A program made the translations under genes and the position numbers. Of a DNA stretch of 7,942 nucleotides, positions 1 to 6,098 are shown in pieces. This DNA is from Synergistaceae bacterium (GTDB lineage: Bacteria > Synergistota > Synergistia > Synergistales > Synergistaceae): positions 1-7,942 of the forward strand of contig JAISRP010000346.1 in NCBI GenBank assembly GCA_031273585.1, given 5' to 3'. How positions within the stretch are numbered: position 1 is the stretch's first letter; each line of letters begins with the position of its first letter. The notes under the pieces were generated by a model. It saw nothing but the letters and a program-made list of their open reading frames with translations. It searched no databases and was not told the DNA's origin.

Positions 1-2
1 GA

Positions 3-413
3 GGAAATCTCTTTGAACGGGCCTCCATGGAGGATGCGAGGGTCGCTTCCGACGCGAGGATCGACGGCGGAGCCTCAGCGGGCGGCCTCCCAGGCGCGGA
101 ATCCAGGCAGGCCGGAGCCCCCCCCGTCCAGGGGATGTCCGAGAGGAAGCGCGTCGCGAAGAGAAGGGGACGCAGGGGGGCCGTCAGACCGCAGGAGGGC
201 AGCGCCTCCGCCCCAAGGCCCCAAGAGCAGGTCCAGGCCCGGTCCCCGGAGCGTCCGCGCAGGCCTGTCGCCCAAAAATTCCAGGTCCAGGGACAGGCCG
301 TCCCTCAGGCGGAGCCCCGGGCCGGCGAAAAGTCCGAGGCAGAGAGGCCGAAGCGCGCCAGGCGCAGACGAAAACGCGCAAAACGCCCCGGCGGGGATGA
401 CTCGGCGGCATAA
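3..413 (+). CDS. C-terminal tail of an unidentified protein (5' end outside window)
   Basis: The frame is open from the left edge to the TAA at 411-413 and gives about 136 residues without a recognisable folded domain. The composition is dominated by Arg, Pro, Ala, Gln and Gly, with basic clusters near the middle (KRVAKRRGRRG) and near the end (RPKRARRRRKRAKRP), followed by a short acidic end, GGDDSAA. Third codon positions are strongly G/C, which supports this frame over the overlapping serine/arginine-rich frame that runs to 507. The ATG at 27 has no convincing Shine-Dalgarno sequence, so I read this as the end of a longer gene rather than a complete small one. Tails like this occur on RNA-binding proteins such as RNase E/G, DEAD-box helicases and some pseudouridine synthases, but nothing here identifies which. 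The function is unknown; nucleic-acid binding is an inference from composition only. Confidence 0.55.
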   Translation, partial: GNLFERASMEDARVASDARIDGGASAGGLPGAESRQAGAPPVQGMSERKRVAKRRGRRGAVRPQEGSASAPRPQEQVQARSPERPRRPVAQKFQVQGQAVPQAEPRAGEKSEAERPKRARRRRKRAKRPGGDDSAA

Positions 414-418
414 TTTCA

Positions 419-463
419 TCCGGGGCGGCTGGCGGCGGTACGGAGGGCGTTATTTGCCCCGGA
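419..463 (+). other. Inverted repeat in the ftsY leader region
   Basis: TCCGGGGC (419-426) is perfectly complementary to GCCCCGGA (456-463) across a 29-nt spacer that lies in the 90-nt gap before ftsY. There is no T-run after it, so it is not an intrinsic terminator. It could be a leader structure or an mRNA stability element, or a chance product of high GC. I see no convincing promoter in this gap. Confidence 0.2.
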
Positions 464-503
464 CATTTCGCCGCGCATCCCCTCGGAGCTACGGAAAGGT
501 GAT

Positions 504-1448
504 TTGACATTGGGTCTCTTTGACGGTTTTATCGCAAAGGTCAGGAATGTTACGAACAAGTGGTCGCAGAGCGTGTCGAACCTCTTCTCGGACAGCCCCC
601 TCACGGAGGAATTTTGGGAGGAGCTCGAGGAGAGGCTGATGCTCGGCGACGTGGGGGTGGAGGCGACGGAGTCCCTCATAAGCGGCCTGAGACAGCTCGC
701 GATAGACAGGCGCATAGCCCACACCGGCGAGTTGAAGGACGCGTTCGCCGATATGCTGGCAGAACAGCTCGAGATGATTCCAGGCATGGGCGCGCCGATA
801 GACCTGTCGGCCCGTCCGTCAGTGGTCATCTTAGTCGGTGTGAACGGCAGCGGGAAGACGACCACCGCGGGCAAGCTGGCCTTTCAGTTGAGCCGGGCCG
901 GGAAGTCCGTCATACTCTCCGCCGCCGACACGTACAGGGCCGCTGCCATCGAGCAGCTCAAGGCATGGGGGGAGCGGTCCGGCGTGAGGGTCGTGGCCCA
1001 GGTCCTCGGCAGCGACTCCGCGGCCGTCGTGTTCGATTCGATACAAGCCGCGAGGGCCTCCGGCGCCGATGTCGTGATCGTGGACACTGCCGGCAGGCTT
1101 CACACGAAGTCGAACCTGATGGAGGAGCTGGCGAAGGTTCACAGAATCGTGCTGAGGGAGATGGGGGACGCCCGGCCGGAGGCGCTGCTGGTTCTGGACT
1201 CCGTGATGGGGCAGAACGGATTTCTTCAGGCGGAGGCCTTCGGGCGCGCAGTTCATCTGACAGGGGTGGTTCTGACGAAGTTCGACAACACTGCGAAGGG
1301 CGGGATAGCCGTGGCCATCGCACAGAAATTGAAACTGCCGATAAGGTATGTAGGACTGGGCGAGGGCATGGACGACCTCGAACCATTCGAGCCGAGGGCC
1401 TTTATATCGGGCCTGCTGGATGTGAGGTTGCGGGAATATGACGACTAA
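504..1448 (+). CDS. ftsY: Signal recognition particle receptor FtsY
   Basis: FtsY is the SRP-family GTPase that receives ribosome-nascent chain-SRP complexes at the inner membrane and hands them to the Sec translocon. The 314-aa product begins with an amphipathic stretch (about residues 3-28), then a helical N domain, then the NG GTPase core. The P-loop is GVNGSGKTTT at 112-121, DTYRAAAIEQ lies at 142-151, DTAGR at 194-198, TKFD at 258-261 with TAKGG after it, and GLGEGMDDL at 284-292. It lacks the long acidic A domain of E. coli FtsY, as in many other bacteria. The start is TTG at 504, 4 nt after GGAAAGG (493-499); TTG at 510 is an equally spaced alternative that removes only two residues. 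The usual TKLDGTAKGG reads TKFDNTAKGG, a mild change that keeps the guanine-recognition Asp. The last 11 nt overlap the next gene. Ffh, its partner, is not in the window. Confidence 0.96.
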   Translation: MTLGLFDGFIAKVRNVTNKWSQSVSNLFSDSPLTEEFWEELEERLMLGDVGVEATESLISGLRQLAIDRRIAHTGELKDAFADMLAEQLEMIPGMGAPIDLSARPSVVILVGVNGSGKTTTAGKLAFQLSRAGKSVILSAADTYRAAAIEQLKAWGERSGVRVVAQVLGSDSAAVVFDSIQAARASGADVVIVDTAGRLHTKSNLMEELAKVHRIVLREMGDARPEALLVLDSVMGQNGFLQAEAFGRAVHLTGVVLTKFDNTAKGGIAVAIAQKLKLPIRYVGLGEGMDDLEPFEPRAFISGLLDVRLREYDD

Positions 1449-2730
1449 TCAGGAATCGAACGACAGGAACGACATGCTGACGCCATCGTCCACGCCTCAG
1501 GAGATGCTGCGCACGCTGTATTTTTACGGCGTCGACTACATAATCCTGATGCTGAACAGGAACGAGCGCCTGCTTCACAAGGATCAGCTGATAGCCCTTC
1601 TCGAACAGGACAGGGAGGGTTCCACGGTCGAAGAGCTCGTATCGGTGGCCCCGAGCGATCAGATGCCTGCCAGGGTGCAGATAGAGGATATACCGCAGAG
1701 CACGCCCCTTCTGATCTACTCGCAGGCGAAGGGCGACGGAGGTCCCCCGCGCTACGAACTGACTAAGATCACGTTCAGAGAGTACCGGGAGAGGAAGATC
1801 AGGGAGAACACGATCGTCCTGCCGGACTGGTGGAGCATCCCCCTTCCCATACTTCACATGAACGACGAGGCGATATTTCTGAACGACAGGGCGCTCGAGC
1901 TCGTCCCGGGCGGCGCGAGATCCCTGGCCTCCCAGATGGACAGGATTCGGGAGGACAGAATCATAACCCTGAAGGAGGAGGATCGCGACCGCACCTTCTC
2001 CCTCTTCGCGCTGACCGAGGACTCGTACCTCCTGGAGGACATATCCGGCGATTTCGAGATGGCCGAGGACCTGGTCTGGTGGGCCGCGATAGGAAGGGCG
2101 CTGATGCGCCGCATAGAGGACAACGGTCTCATAGTAAAACGCCTCTCCCCCTACGAGAAGCCGCCCGAGGGCATAGCGGAGGTAATCCAGTGTTCGTGGG
2201 AGGGCGAGGTGATGGGGCGTCTTGCTATCGTCCTGCCGCCGGATGAGCCTCAGGCAGAGAGCGAGTCCGGAGATCGGGGCGACGGGACCGGCGAGCCGGA
2301 GGAGATGGGCTCCCTGGGCGATCACCGCGGCCTCGGGTCGCCGGATGATGCCTCAGGGCCGCGGCCCGAGGCCGTCCGGGAGGAGGTCCCGGCGCCGAAG
2401 GACGGCTCGTCCCCAGGGGAGAAGCCATCCCCGGATGAGGCCAAGCCGGAGCCGACGCAGGGCAGGGCGGCCGACACAATAAAGAAGAACGCGGCAAGGA
2501 CGGCCTACGGCGCGAAGCCGCCCAAGCCCGTGAAATCGGAGAAAACGGCGGCTCCTGCTGGGGCCGCCGCGGGGGAGCCGGAGACGGGCGGGAAAAAATC
2601 CGCCGATGCGTCCGAGGGGAGCATCCCTGCCGGAGAGGCTCCGGCCCTGCCTCGCGGGCGCACCGGACCTGTCTCCCGAAGGCGCGCCGAGAAAAAACGC
2701 CCTGGCGATGAACGGGGTAAAGGTAATTAG
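1438..2730 (+). CDS. Unrecognised protein with possible PAS-like domain and long disordered C-terminal tail
   Basis: I do not recognise this 430-aa protein. Three parts are visible. Residues about 20-125 form a mixed helical/strand region beginning EMLRTLYFYGVDYIILMLN. Residues about 130-228 look like a PAS-type sensor fold: WWSIPLPILHMNDEAIFLND resembles the first strands of a PAS domain, FALTEDSYLLEDISG resembles its later strands, and a helix with a WW pair follows (214-215). Residues about 269-430 are low complexity, rich in Pro, Glu, Gly, Ala and Lys, and end in a basic cluster (SRRRAEKKRPGDERGKGN); this part is very likely disordered. No kinase, GGDEF or other output domain, no signal peptide and no clear membrane segment is seen. 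The ATG at 1438 overlaps the ftsY end by 11 nt, with GAGG about 10 nt upstream. The ATG at 1474, 5 nt after AGGA, is a credible alternative start. The gene overlaps the DUF4416 gene by 23 nt. The PAS call is by eye and tentative; coding status is well supported by codon bias and tight packing. Confidence 0.8.
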   Translation: MTTNQESNDRNDMLTPSSTPQEMLRTLYFYGVDYIILMLNRNERLLHKDQLIALLEQDREGSTVEELVSVAPSDQMPARVQIEDIPQSTPLLIYSQAKGDGGPPRYELTKITFREYRERKIRENTIVLPDWWSIPLPILHMNDEAIFLNDRALELVPGGARSLASQMDRIREDRIITLKEEDRDRTFSLFALTEDSYLLEDISGDFEMAEDLVWWAAIGRALMRRIEDNGLIVKRLSPYEKPPEGIAEVIQCSWEGEVMGRLAIVLPPDEPQAESESGDRGDGTGEPEEMGSLGDHRGLGSPDDASGPRPEAVREEVPAPKDGSSPGEKPSPDEAKPEPTQGRAADTIKKNAARTAYGAKPPKPVKSEKTAAPAGAAAGEPETGGKKSADASEGSIPAGEAPALPRGRTGPVSRRRAEKKRPGDERGKGN

Positions 2731-3238
2731 CGGCCTGCTCTATCCAGAGGATGAGCCCGGCCTGCGCGATTGGGCCGAGCTCCGGCTGACGGAGCGTTTC
2801 GGAGAGATAGAGCGCACGGGGGGACCGTTCGTCTTCGACTACACGGACTATTACCGCGGGATATCCCCCAAGCTCGCGAGGTGCTTCTTCTCGTTTCGCG
2901 GGCTCGAACACCCGGGAGGGCTAGCCGGCTGGAAGGAGCTCGCGATTGGCATAGAGGCGGACAGCGCGTCGGGCTGCGGCAGGAGGGTCAACGTCGACCC
3001 GGGCTACGTGGATGGCGCGAGGCTCGTGCTCGCCTCGACGAAGGACAACGCGCACAGGATATATCTGGACCGCGGCATCTACGCGGAGCTGACGCTGCGC
3101 AGAAGGAGGACCGGCTGGGAGAGCTTCTCGTATACGTTCCCGGATTTCGGAAGCGGGAGATACTTTGACTTTCTGGACCGGGTGAGGCTCGACTGGCGTC
3201 GGGATATGAGGGCGCGTAGAGGGGGCGGATCGGATTGA
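2708..3238 (+). CDS. DUF4416 family protein
   Basis: The 176-aa product matches the DUF4416 family, whose function is not known to me. Family-like features in order are an N-terminal strand with GLLYPED (9-15), FGEIERTGGPF in the first third, DYTDYYRGI, a central CFFSFRGLEHPGGL followed by ELAIGIEAD, then RRVNVDPGYVDGARLVLAST, DNAHRIYLDRGIYAELTL, and a C-terminal YTFPDFGSGRYFDFL. The conserved NVDPGY and HRIYL-GIYAE blocks are rich in polar and acidic residues and could form an active site, but that is inference. I chose the ATG at 2708 because the family fold starts immediately after it. The same frame is open back to 2606, but that stretch is an Arg/Pro-rich shadow of the upstream disordered tail. 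No good ribosome binding site precedes 2708, so translation is probably coupled to the upstream gene, which it overlaps by 23 nt. It overlaps purB by 4 nt. Confidence 0.9.
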   Translation: MNGVKVISGLLYPEDEPGLRDWAELRLTERFGEIERTGGPFVFDYTDYYRGISPKLARCFFSFRGLEHPGGLAGWKELAIGIEADSASGCGRRVNVDPGYVDGARLVLASTKDNAHRIYLDRGIYAELTLRRRRTGWESFSYTFPDFGSGRYFDFLDRVRLDWRRDMRARRGGGSD

Positions 3239-4572
3239 TAGACAGGTACTGCACGGATGAGATGAGGAGGATATGGTCCGACGAGAACAGGTTTGCCAGG
3301 TGGCTCGATGTGGAGCTGGCCGTCTGCCGCGCCTGGGCCGAGGACGGGGCGATCCCGGAGGCGGATATGGCGTCGATAGAGGAGAGGGCCGGTTTTGACC
3401 TGTCCCGGATTGCCGAGATAGAGGCTGAGACCCAGCACGACGTGATAGCCTTCGTCAGCGCGGTGGCGGAGAGGATCGGTCCCTCCGGGAGGTTCGTCCA
3501 CCTCGGCCTGACGAGCAGCGACGTCATAGATACGGCCGCCTCGCTGCTGCTGTCCGAGGCGCTGGACACCGTCATTGCGGCGGCCGACGCCCTGAGAAAG
3601 TCCATAGCAGAGAGGGCGTTGGAGTACAGATATGTCCCGACCGCGGGAAGGTCGCACGGCATTCATGCGGAGCCCACGAGCTTCGGCCTGAAGCTACTGG
3701 GGCACGAGTCGGAGATCGAGCGCGACATGGCGCGGCTGTCTCAGTCCAGGGAGGACATCCGGATCTGCAAGCTCTCGGGGGCGGTCGGAACTTACGCGAA
3801 CTGCCCGCCTCACATCGAGGAGAGGGTCGCCTCCGGGCTCGGCCTGAAGCGCGATCCTGTCTCGACTCAGATAATTCAGAGGGACAGGCACGCCAGGGTC
3901 ATGGCGGACCTCGCGATCTATGGAACGGGGCTCGAACGCCTGGCTGTCGAGATAAGGCACCTTCAGAGGACGGAGGTCATGGAGGCCTCGGAGCCCTTCG
4001 GCAGGGGACAGAAGGGCTCGTCCGCCATGCCGCACAAGAAAAACCCGATACTCTGCGAGCGAGTGAGCGGCATGGCGAGGCTGCTGCGCGGCTATGCCCA
4101 GGCATCGTTCGAGAACATCCCGCTCTGGCACGAGAGGGACATCAGCCATTCCTCAGTCGAGCGCGTCGTGTGGCCCGACGCGTTCCACCTCGCTCACTAC
4201 ATGACGGTGACGATGAAAAAAATAATCGACGGGCTCGTCGTGAACCGGCATCAGATCGAGAGGAACTTAGGCCGGACCCGAGGGCTGCTGTCGAGCGGGA
4301 GGGTGCTCCTGGCATTGGTCGAGTGGGGCATGTCCAGGGAGGAGGCCTACTCCGTCGTTCAGGAAAACGCCATGCGCTGCTGGGATGCCGTGAGCTCCGG
4401 GGAGGAGTCGGGCTCCCTCGAATCGATGCTGGCGTCTGACCCCCGCATGTCAGGATATATAGCGGCGAACCCAGGCAGGCTCGAGGAGATGTTCGACGTC
4501 GGATTTTACCTCCGCTACGTGGACGACATATTTAGCCGATTCCCTATCTTCAAGGAGAAATATAATAAATAA
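3235..4572 (+). CDS. purB: Adenylosuccinate lyase
   Basis: PurB acts twice in cytosolic purine synthesis: it releases fumarate from SAICAR to give AICAR, and from adenylosuccinate to give AMP. The 445-aa length fits the tetrameric bacterial family. Visible landmarks are TQHDV with H68, TSSDVIDTA (93-101), GRSHGIHAEPTSFG with H141, and the fumarate lyase signature GSSAMPHKKNP at 261-271, which holds the mobile-loop serines and K268; E275 follows. H68, H141, K268 and E275 fall at the positions I recall for the B. subtilis enzyme, so the active site looks complete. The start is TTG at 3235, which overlaps the preceding TGA stop by 4 nt (TTGA). An AGAGGGGG Shine-Dalgarno stretch at 3218-3225 lies 9 nt upstream. 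It is the last gene of the ftsY cluster; no classic intrinsic terminator follows the TAA. Confidence 0.97.
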   Translation: MIDRYCTDEMRRIWSDENRFARWLDVELAVCRAWAEDGAIPEADMASIEERAGFDLSRIAEIEAETQHDVIAFVSAVAERIGPSGRFVHLGLTSSDVIDTAASLLLSEALDTVIAAADALRKSIAERALEYRYVPTAGRSHGIHAEPTSFGLKLLGHESEIERDMARLSQSREDIRICKLSGAVGTYANCPPHIEERVASGLGLKRDPVSTQIIQRDRHARVMADLAIYGTGLERLAVEIRHLQRTEVMEASEPFGRGQKGSSAMPHKKNPILCERVSGMARLLRGYAQASFENIPLWHERDISHSSVERVVWPDAFHLAHYMTVTMKKIIDGLVVNRHQIERNLGRTRGLLSSGRVLLALVEWGMSREEAYSVVQENAMRCWDAVSSGEESGSLESMLASDPRMSGYIAANPGRLEEMFDVGFYLRYVDDIFSRFPIFKEKYNK

Positions 4573-4673
4573 AGTATTCGTCGAGTTGCCTGAGGCCTTG
4601 TTTCGAGGACAGGGCGAGGCATGGGCGATCCGGCGGCTATGGATAACCATATTTTACAGGGGGTGTTGAAGAT
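4573..4673 (+). other. purB-glpX gap with a weak hairpin
   Basis: This 101-nt gap has no gene. A small hairpin, TATGG-ATAA-CCATA (4638-4651), is followed by TTTT (4652-4655) and lies just before the glpX ribosome binding site (GGGGGTG at about 4659-4665). With only 5 bp, mostly A/T, it would be a poor terminator. It might act as a leader structure for glpX or mean nothing. A second 5-bp hairpin with one wobble pair (CCTTG-TTT-CGAGG, about 4596-4608) lacks a T-run. I see no -35/-10 pair of good quality in the gap, so I cannot say whether glpX has its own promoter or is read from purB. Confidence 0.25.
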
Positions 4674-5663
4674 ATGGCAAAGTCAAGTCCGGACAGAAAC
4701 ATAGCCCTCGAGATGGTGAGGGCGACGGAGGCTGCGGCGATGGCTGCCAGCAGGTGGCTGGGCAGGGGGGACAAGAACGGCGTTGACGGCGCGGCAGTGG
4801 GCGCGATGCGCGTCGTTTTAAACAGCGTGGCGATGGACGGGGTGGTGGTCATAGGGGAGGGCGAGAAGGACAACGCTCCGATGCTCTACAACGGGGAGAA
4901 GCTGGGCCGTGGGTCCGACCCCGCCGTGGACATAGCCGTCGACCCCGTCGACGGGACGTCGCTCACCGCCAGCGGTCGCCAGAACGCGGTCAGCGTGGTC
5001 GCGTTCGCGGACCGCGGGTCGATGTACGACCCGAGGCATATATTCTACATGCAGAAGATTGCGACCGGGCCGGAGGCGGCGGACGTGATAGACATAAACG
5101 CCCCCATCGGCGACAACATCAGGGCAGTGGCTAAGGCCCTGGGCAAGAGGGCCGAGGACGTGACCGTCGTTATCCTGGACAGGCCGCGGCACGAGGATCT
5201 CATCAACGAGATGCGGGCGGAGAGGGTGCGCATACGCCTCATACTTGACGGAGACGTGGCGGGCGCTCTCTCGACCTGCAAGAGGGACTCAGGCATCGAC
5301 CTGCTCGTTGGAGTGGGAGGCTCTCCGGAGGCCGTCATCTCGGCCTGCGCTCTGAAATGCGTCGGCGGCAACATGCAGTGCAAGCTGTGGCCCAGGGACA
5401 AGAAGGAGGCGGACAGGTGCAGGGATCTTGGCATGGACCTGGACAAGGTCCTCACCTTAGACGACCTCGTGGCGAGCGACAACGTGTACTTCGCGGCGAC
5501 TGGCGTGACGGACGGGGACTGGCTCTCCGGCGTAAAGTACGTGGGGGACACGATACTGACGTCGTCGCTCGTGATGAGGTCCAAGAGCGGCACGATTCGC
5601 TACGTCGGCGCCGAGCATAAATACAAAAAGCTGGAGTCGTACGTAAACGACGTTGATTATTGA
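4674..5663 (+). CDS. glpX: Fructose-1,6-bisphosphatase, class II (GlpX type)
   Basis: The enzyme hydrolyses fructose 1,6-bisphosphate to fructose 6-phosphate, the committed step of gluconeogenesis. The 329-aa product fits the GlpX/class II family (inositol monophosphatase-like fold, metal dependent). Visible motifs are WLGRGDKN with D33, IGEGEKDNAPMLYNGE (60-75), the metal-binding DPVDGTS (90-96), LILDGDVAGALS (189-200), VGVGGSPEAVISA with E219 (212-224), and GVTDGDWLSGVKY (277-289). These include the acidic residues expected to bind metal and the bisphosphate. The ATG at 4674 follows GGGGGTG by about 8 nt. Some class II enzymes also act on sedoheptulose 1,7-bisphosphate; the sequence alone does not settle this. 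The downstream partner enzyme Pgi is encoded about 0.8 kb further on, so the window carries two consecutive gluconeogenic steps. Confidence 0.96.
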   Translation: MAKSSPDRNIALEMVRATEAAAMAASRWLGRGDKNGVDGAAVGAMRVVLNSVAMDGVVVIGEGEKDNAPMLYNGEKLGRGSDPAVDIAVDPVDGTSLTASGRQNAVSVVAFADRGSMYDPRHIFYMQKIATGPEAADVIDINAPIGDNIRAVAKALGKRAEDVTVVILDRPRHEDLINEMRAERVRIRLILDGDVAGALSTCKRDSGIDLLVGVGGSPEAVISACALKCVGGNMQCKLWPRDKKEADRCRDLGMDLDKVLTLDDLVASDNVYFAATGVTDGDWLSGVKYVGDTILTSSLVMRSKSGTIRYVGAEHKYKKLESYVNDVDY

Positions 5664-5682
5664 GAATTGGTTGAATAAGTTA

Positions 5683-5711
5683 TTGACGCTGCAACTTACT
5701 CTGTCTATGAT
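5683..5711 (+). promoter_or_regulatory. Near-consensus sigma70/SigA-type promoter for the glutaredoxin gene
   Basis: The -35 box TTGACG (5683-5688, 5 of 6 matches) and the -10 box TATGAT (5706-5711, 5 of 6 matches) are separated by exactly 17 nt. Transcription would start near 5718, leaving a leader of about 30 nt that contains seven consecutive T (5721-5727) and then GGAGGAG (5733-5739). It is the best promoter in the window and points at the small gene starting at 5751. The -10 box lies in the loop of the hairpin described at 5700-5727. Confidence 0.75.
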
Positions 5712-5727
5712 AAGGACAGATTTTTTT
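5700..5727 (+). terminator. Small intrinsic terminator after glpX, overlapping the next promoter
   Basis: TCTGTC (5700-5705) pairs perfectly with GACAGA (5715-5720) around a 9-nt loop, TATGATAAG, and seven T follow directly (5721-5727). The 6-bp stem (7 with a T-G wobble) is short and only half G/C, so termination may be partial. An outer inverted repeat, GGTTGAA (5669-5675) with TTCAACC (5726-5732), encloses it and could compete with or extend the structure. It would end transcripts coming from glpX 37-64 nt after the stop codon. Confidence 0.45.
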
Positions 5728-5750
5728 CAACCGGAGGAGTGTGATATCGA

Positions 5751-5993
5751 ATGGGAGTAGTCGTTTATTCAACAAAGAGCTGTCCGTGGTGCGTCAAGGC
5801 CAAGGATTACCTGGATTCGCTCAAGGTCAGTTATGAGTCCATAGATGTGGGCTCCAACAGAGACGCAGCCAGGGAGGTCGTGGAGAAGACCCGCCAGCAG
5901 GGAGTCCCGGTCGTGAAAGTCGAGGACAACTACATAGTCGGCTTCGACAAGGGCAAGATCCAGAGCGCCCTTCAGGAAGCCGGACTAATATAG
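5751..5993 (+). CDS. Glutaredoxin-like protein, YruB type
   Basis: This is a small cytosolic thiol-disulfide oxidoreductase of 80 aa, the usual size for the NrdH/YruB-like glutaredoxins. The sequence begins with the first strand GVVVYST and the redox motif CPWC at residues 11-14. It then has the cis-proline segment GVPVVKV with P53 and the GFD motif at 64-66, followed by a last helix. Both active-site cysteines are present, so a dithiol mechanism is expected. Its electron donor (glutathione, thioredoxin reductase or another) cannot be told from the sequence. The gene has its own promoter and terminator and so appears monocistronic. The ATG at 5751 stands 13 nt after the GGAGG core (5733-5737). 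This is longer than usual, although GTGAT (5741-5745) could extend pairing with 16S rRNA. No other in-frame start fits. Confidence 0.92.
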   Translation: MGVVVYSTKSCPWCVKAKDYLDSLKVSYESIDVGSNRDAAREVVEKTRQQGVPVVKVEDNYIVGFDKGKIQSALQEAGLI

Positions 5994-6034
5994 GCGAGTG
6001 AGTCCTATTTAAAGAGACGTTTTTGCCAATCATC

Positions 6035-6074
6035 GAAAACCGTGAGGAATATGGCCGTCCTCACGGTTTTCTTT
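6035..6074 (+). terminator. Strong intrinsic terminator after the glutaredoxin gene
   Basis: The arms 6035-6048 and 6058-6071 form a perfect 14-bp stem with core CCGTGAGGA/TCCTCACGG, around a 9-nt loop (6049-6057). The 3' arm ends in GGTTTTC and continues TTT, giving the U-rich tail; the complementary A-run on the 5' side makes the structure partly bidirectional. It lies 41 nt after the glutaredoxin stop. It also shows that the longer reading of the next gene from GTG 6042, which would begin inside the terminator, is not the real start. Confidence 0.9.
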
Positions 6075-6098
6075 AAAAAGAGGATGGAGTGTGGTGTT

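Noticed and set aside
13..507. A 164-aa frame from TTG 13, with GAGG 8 nt upstream, ending at the ftsY start
   Set aside because: It reads as a Ser/Arg/Pro shadow without domains; codon third-position bias favours the frame ending at 413. The ribosome-site-like GAGG at 1-4 is probably chance.
560..1441. A 293-aa + strand frame inside ftsY
   Set aside because: It is the alternate-frame shadow of ftsY, Arg/Gly-rich and without domain features.
1402..2325. A 307-aa reading frame on the minus strand opposite the PAS-like gene
   Set aside because: It is a GC-driven shadow: no recognisable domain, and it lies antisense to a well-packed gene in a co-directional cluster.
2606..2707. Upstream extension of the DUF4416 protein
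   Set aside because: The extra residues are an Arg/Pro-rich out-of-frame reading of the neighbouring disordered tail, and the family fold begins at the 2708 ATG.
4561..4566. Perfect TATAAT at the end of purB as a possible glpX promoter
   Set aside because: No -35-like hexamer lies 16-18 nt upstream and there is no extended -10; the A/T run is explained by the Lys-Tyr-Asn-Lys-stop codons.
4586..4591. TTGCCT in the purB-glpX gap as a -35 box
   Set aside because: Nothing resembling a -10 box occurs at 16-18 nt downstream.
6042..6098. A 19-residue N-terminal extension of the FolB-like protein from GTG 6042
   Set aside because: It would begin inside the terminator stem, has no ribosome binding site, and the FolB fold starts right after ATG 6099, which has GGAG 9 nt upstream.
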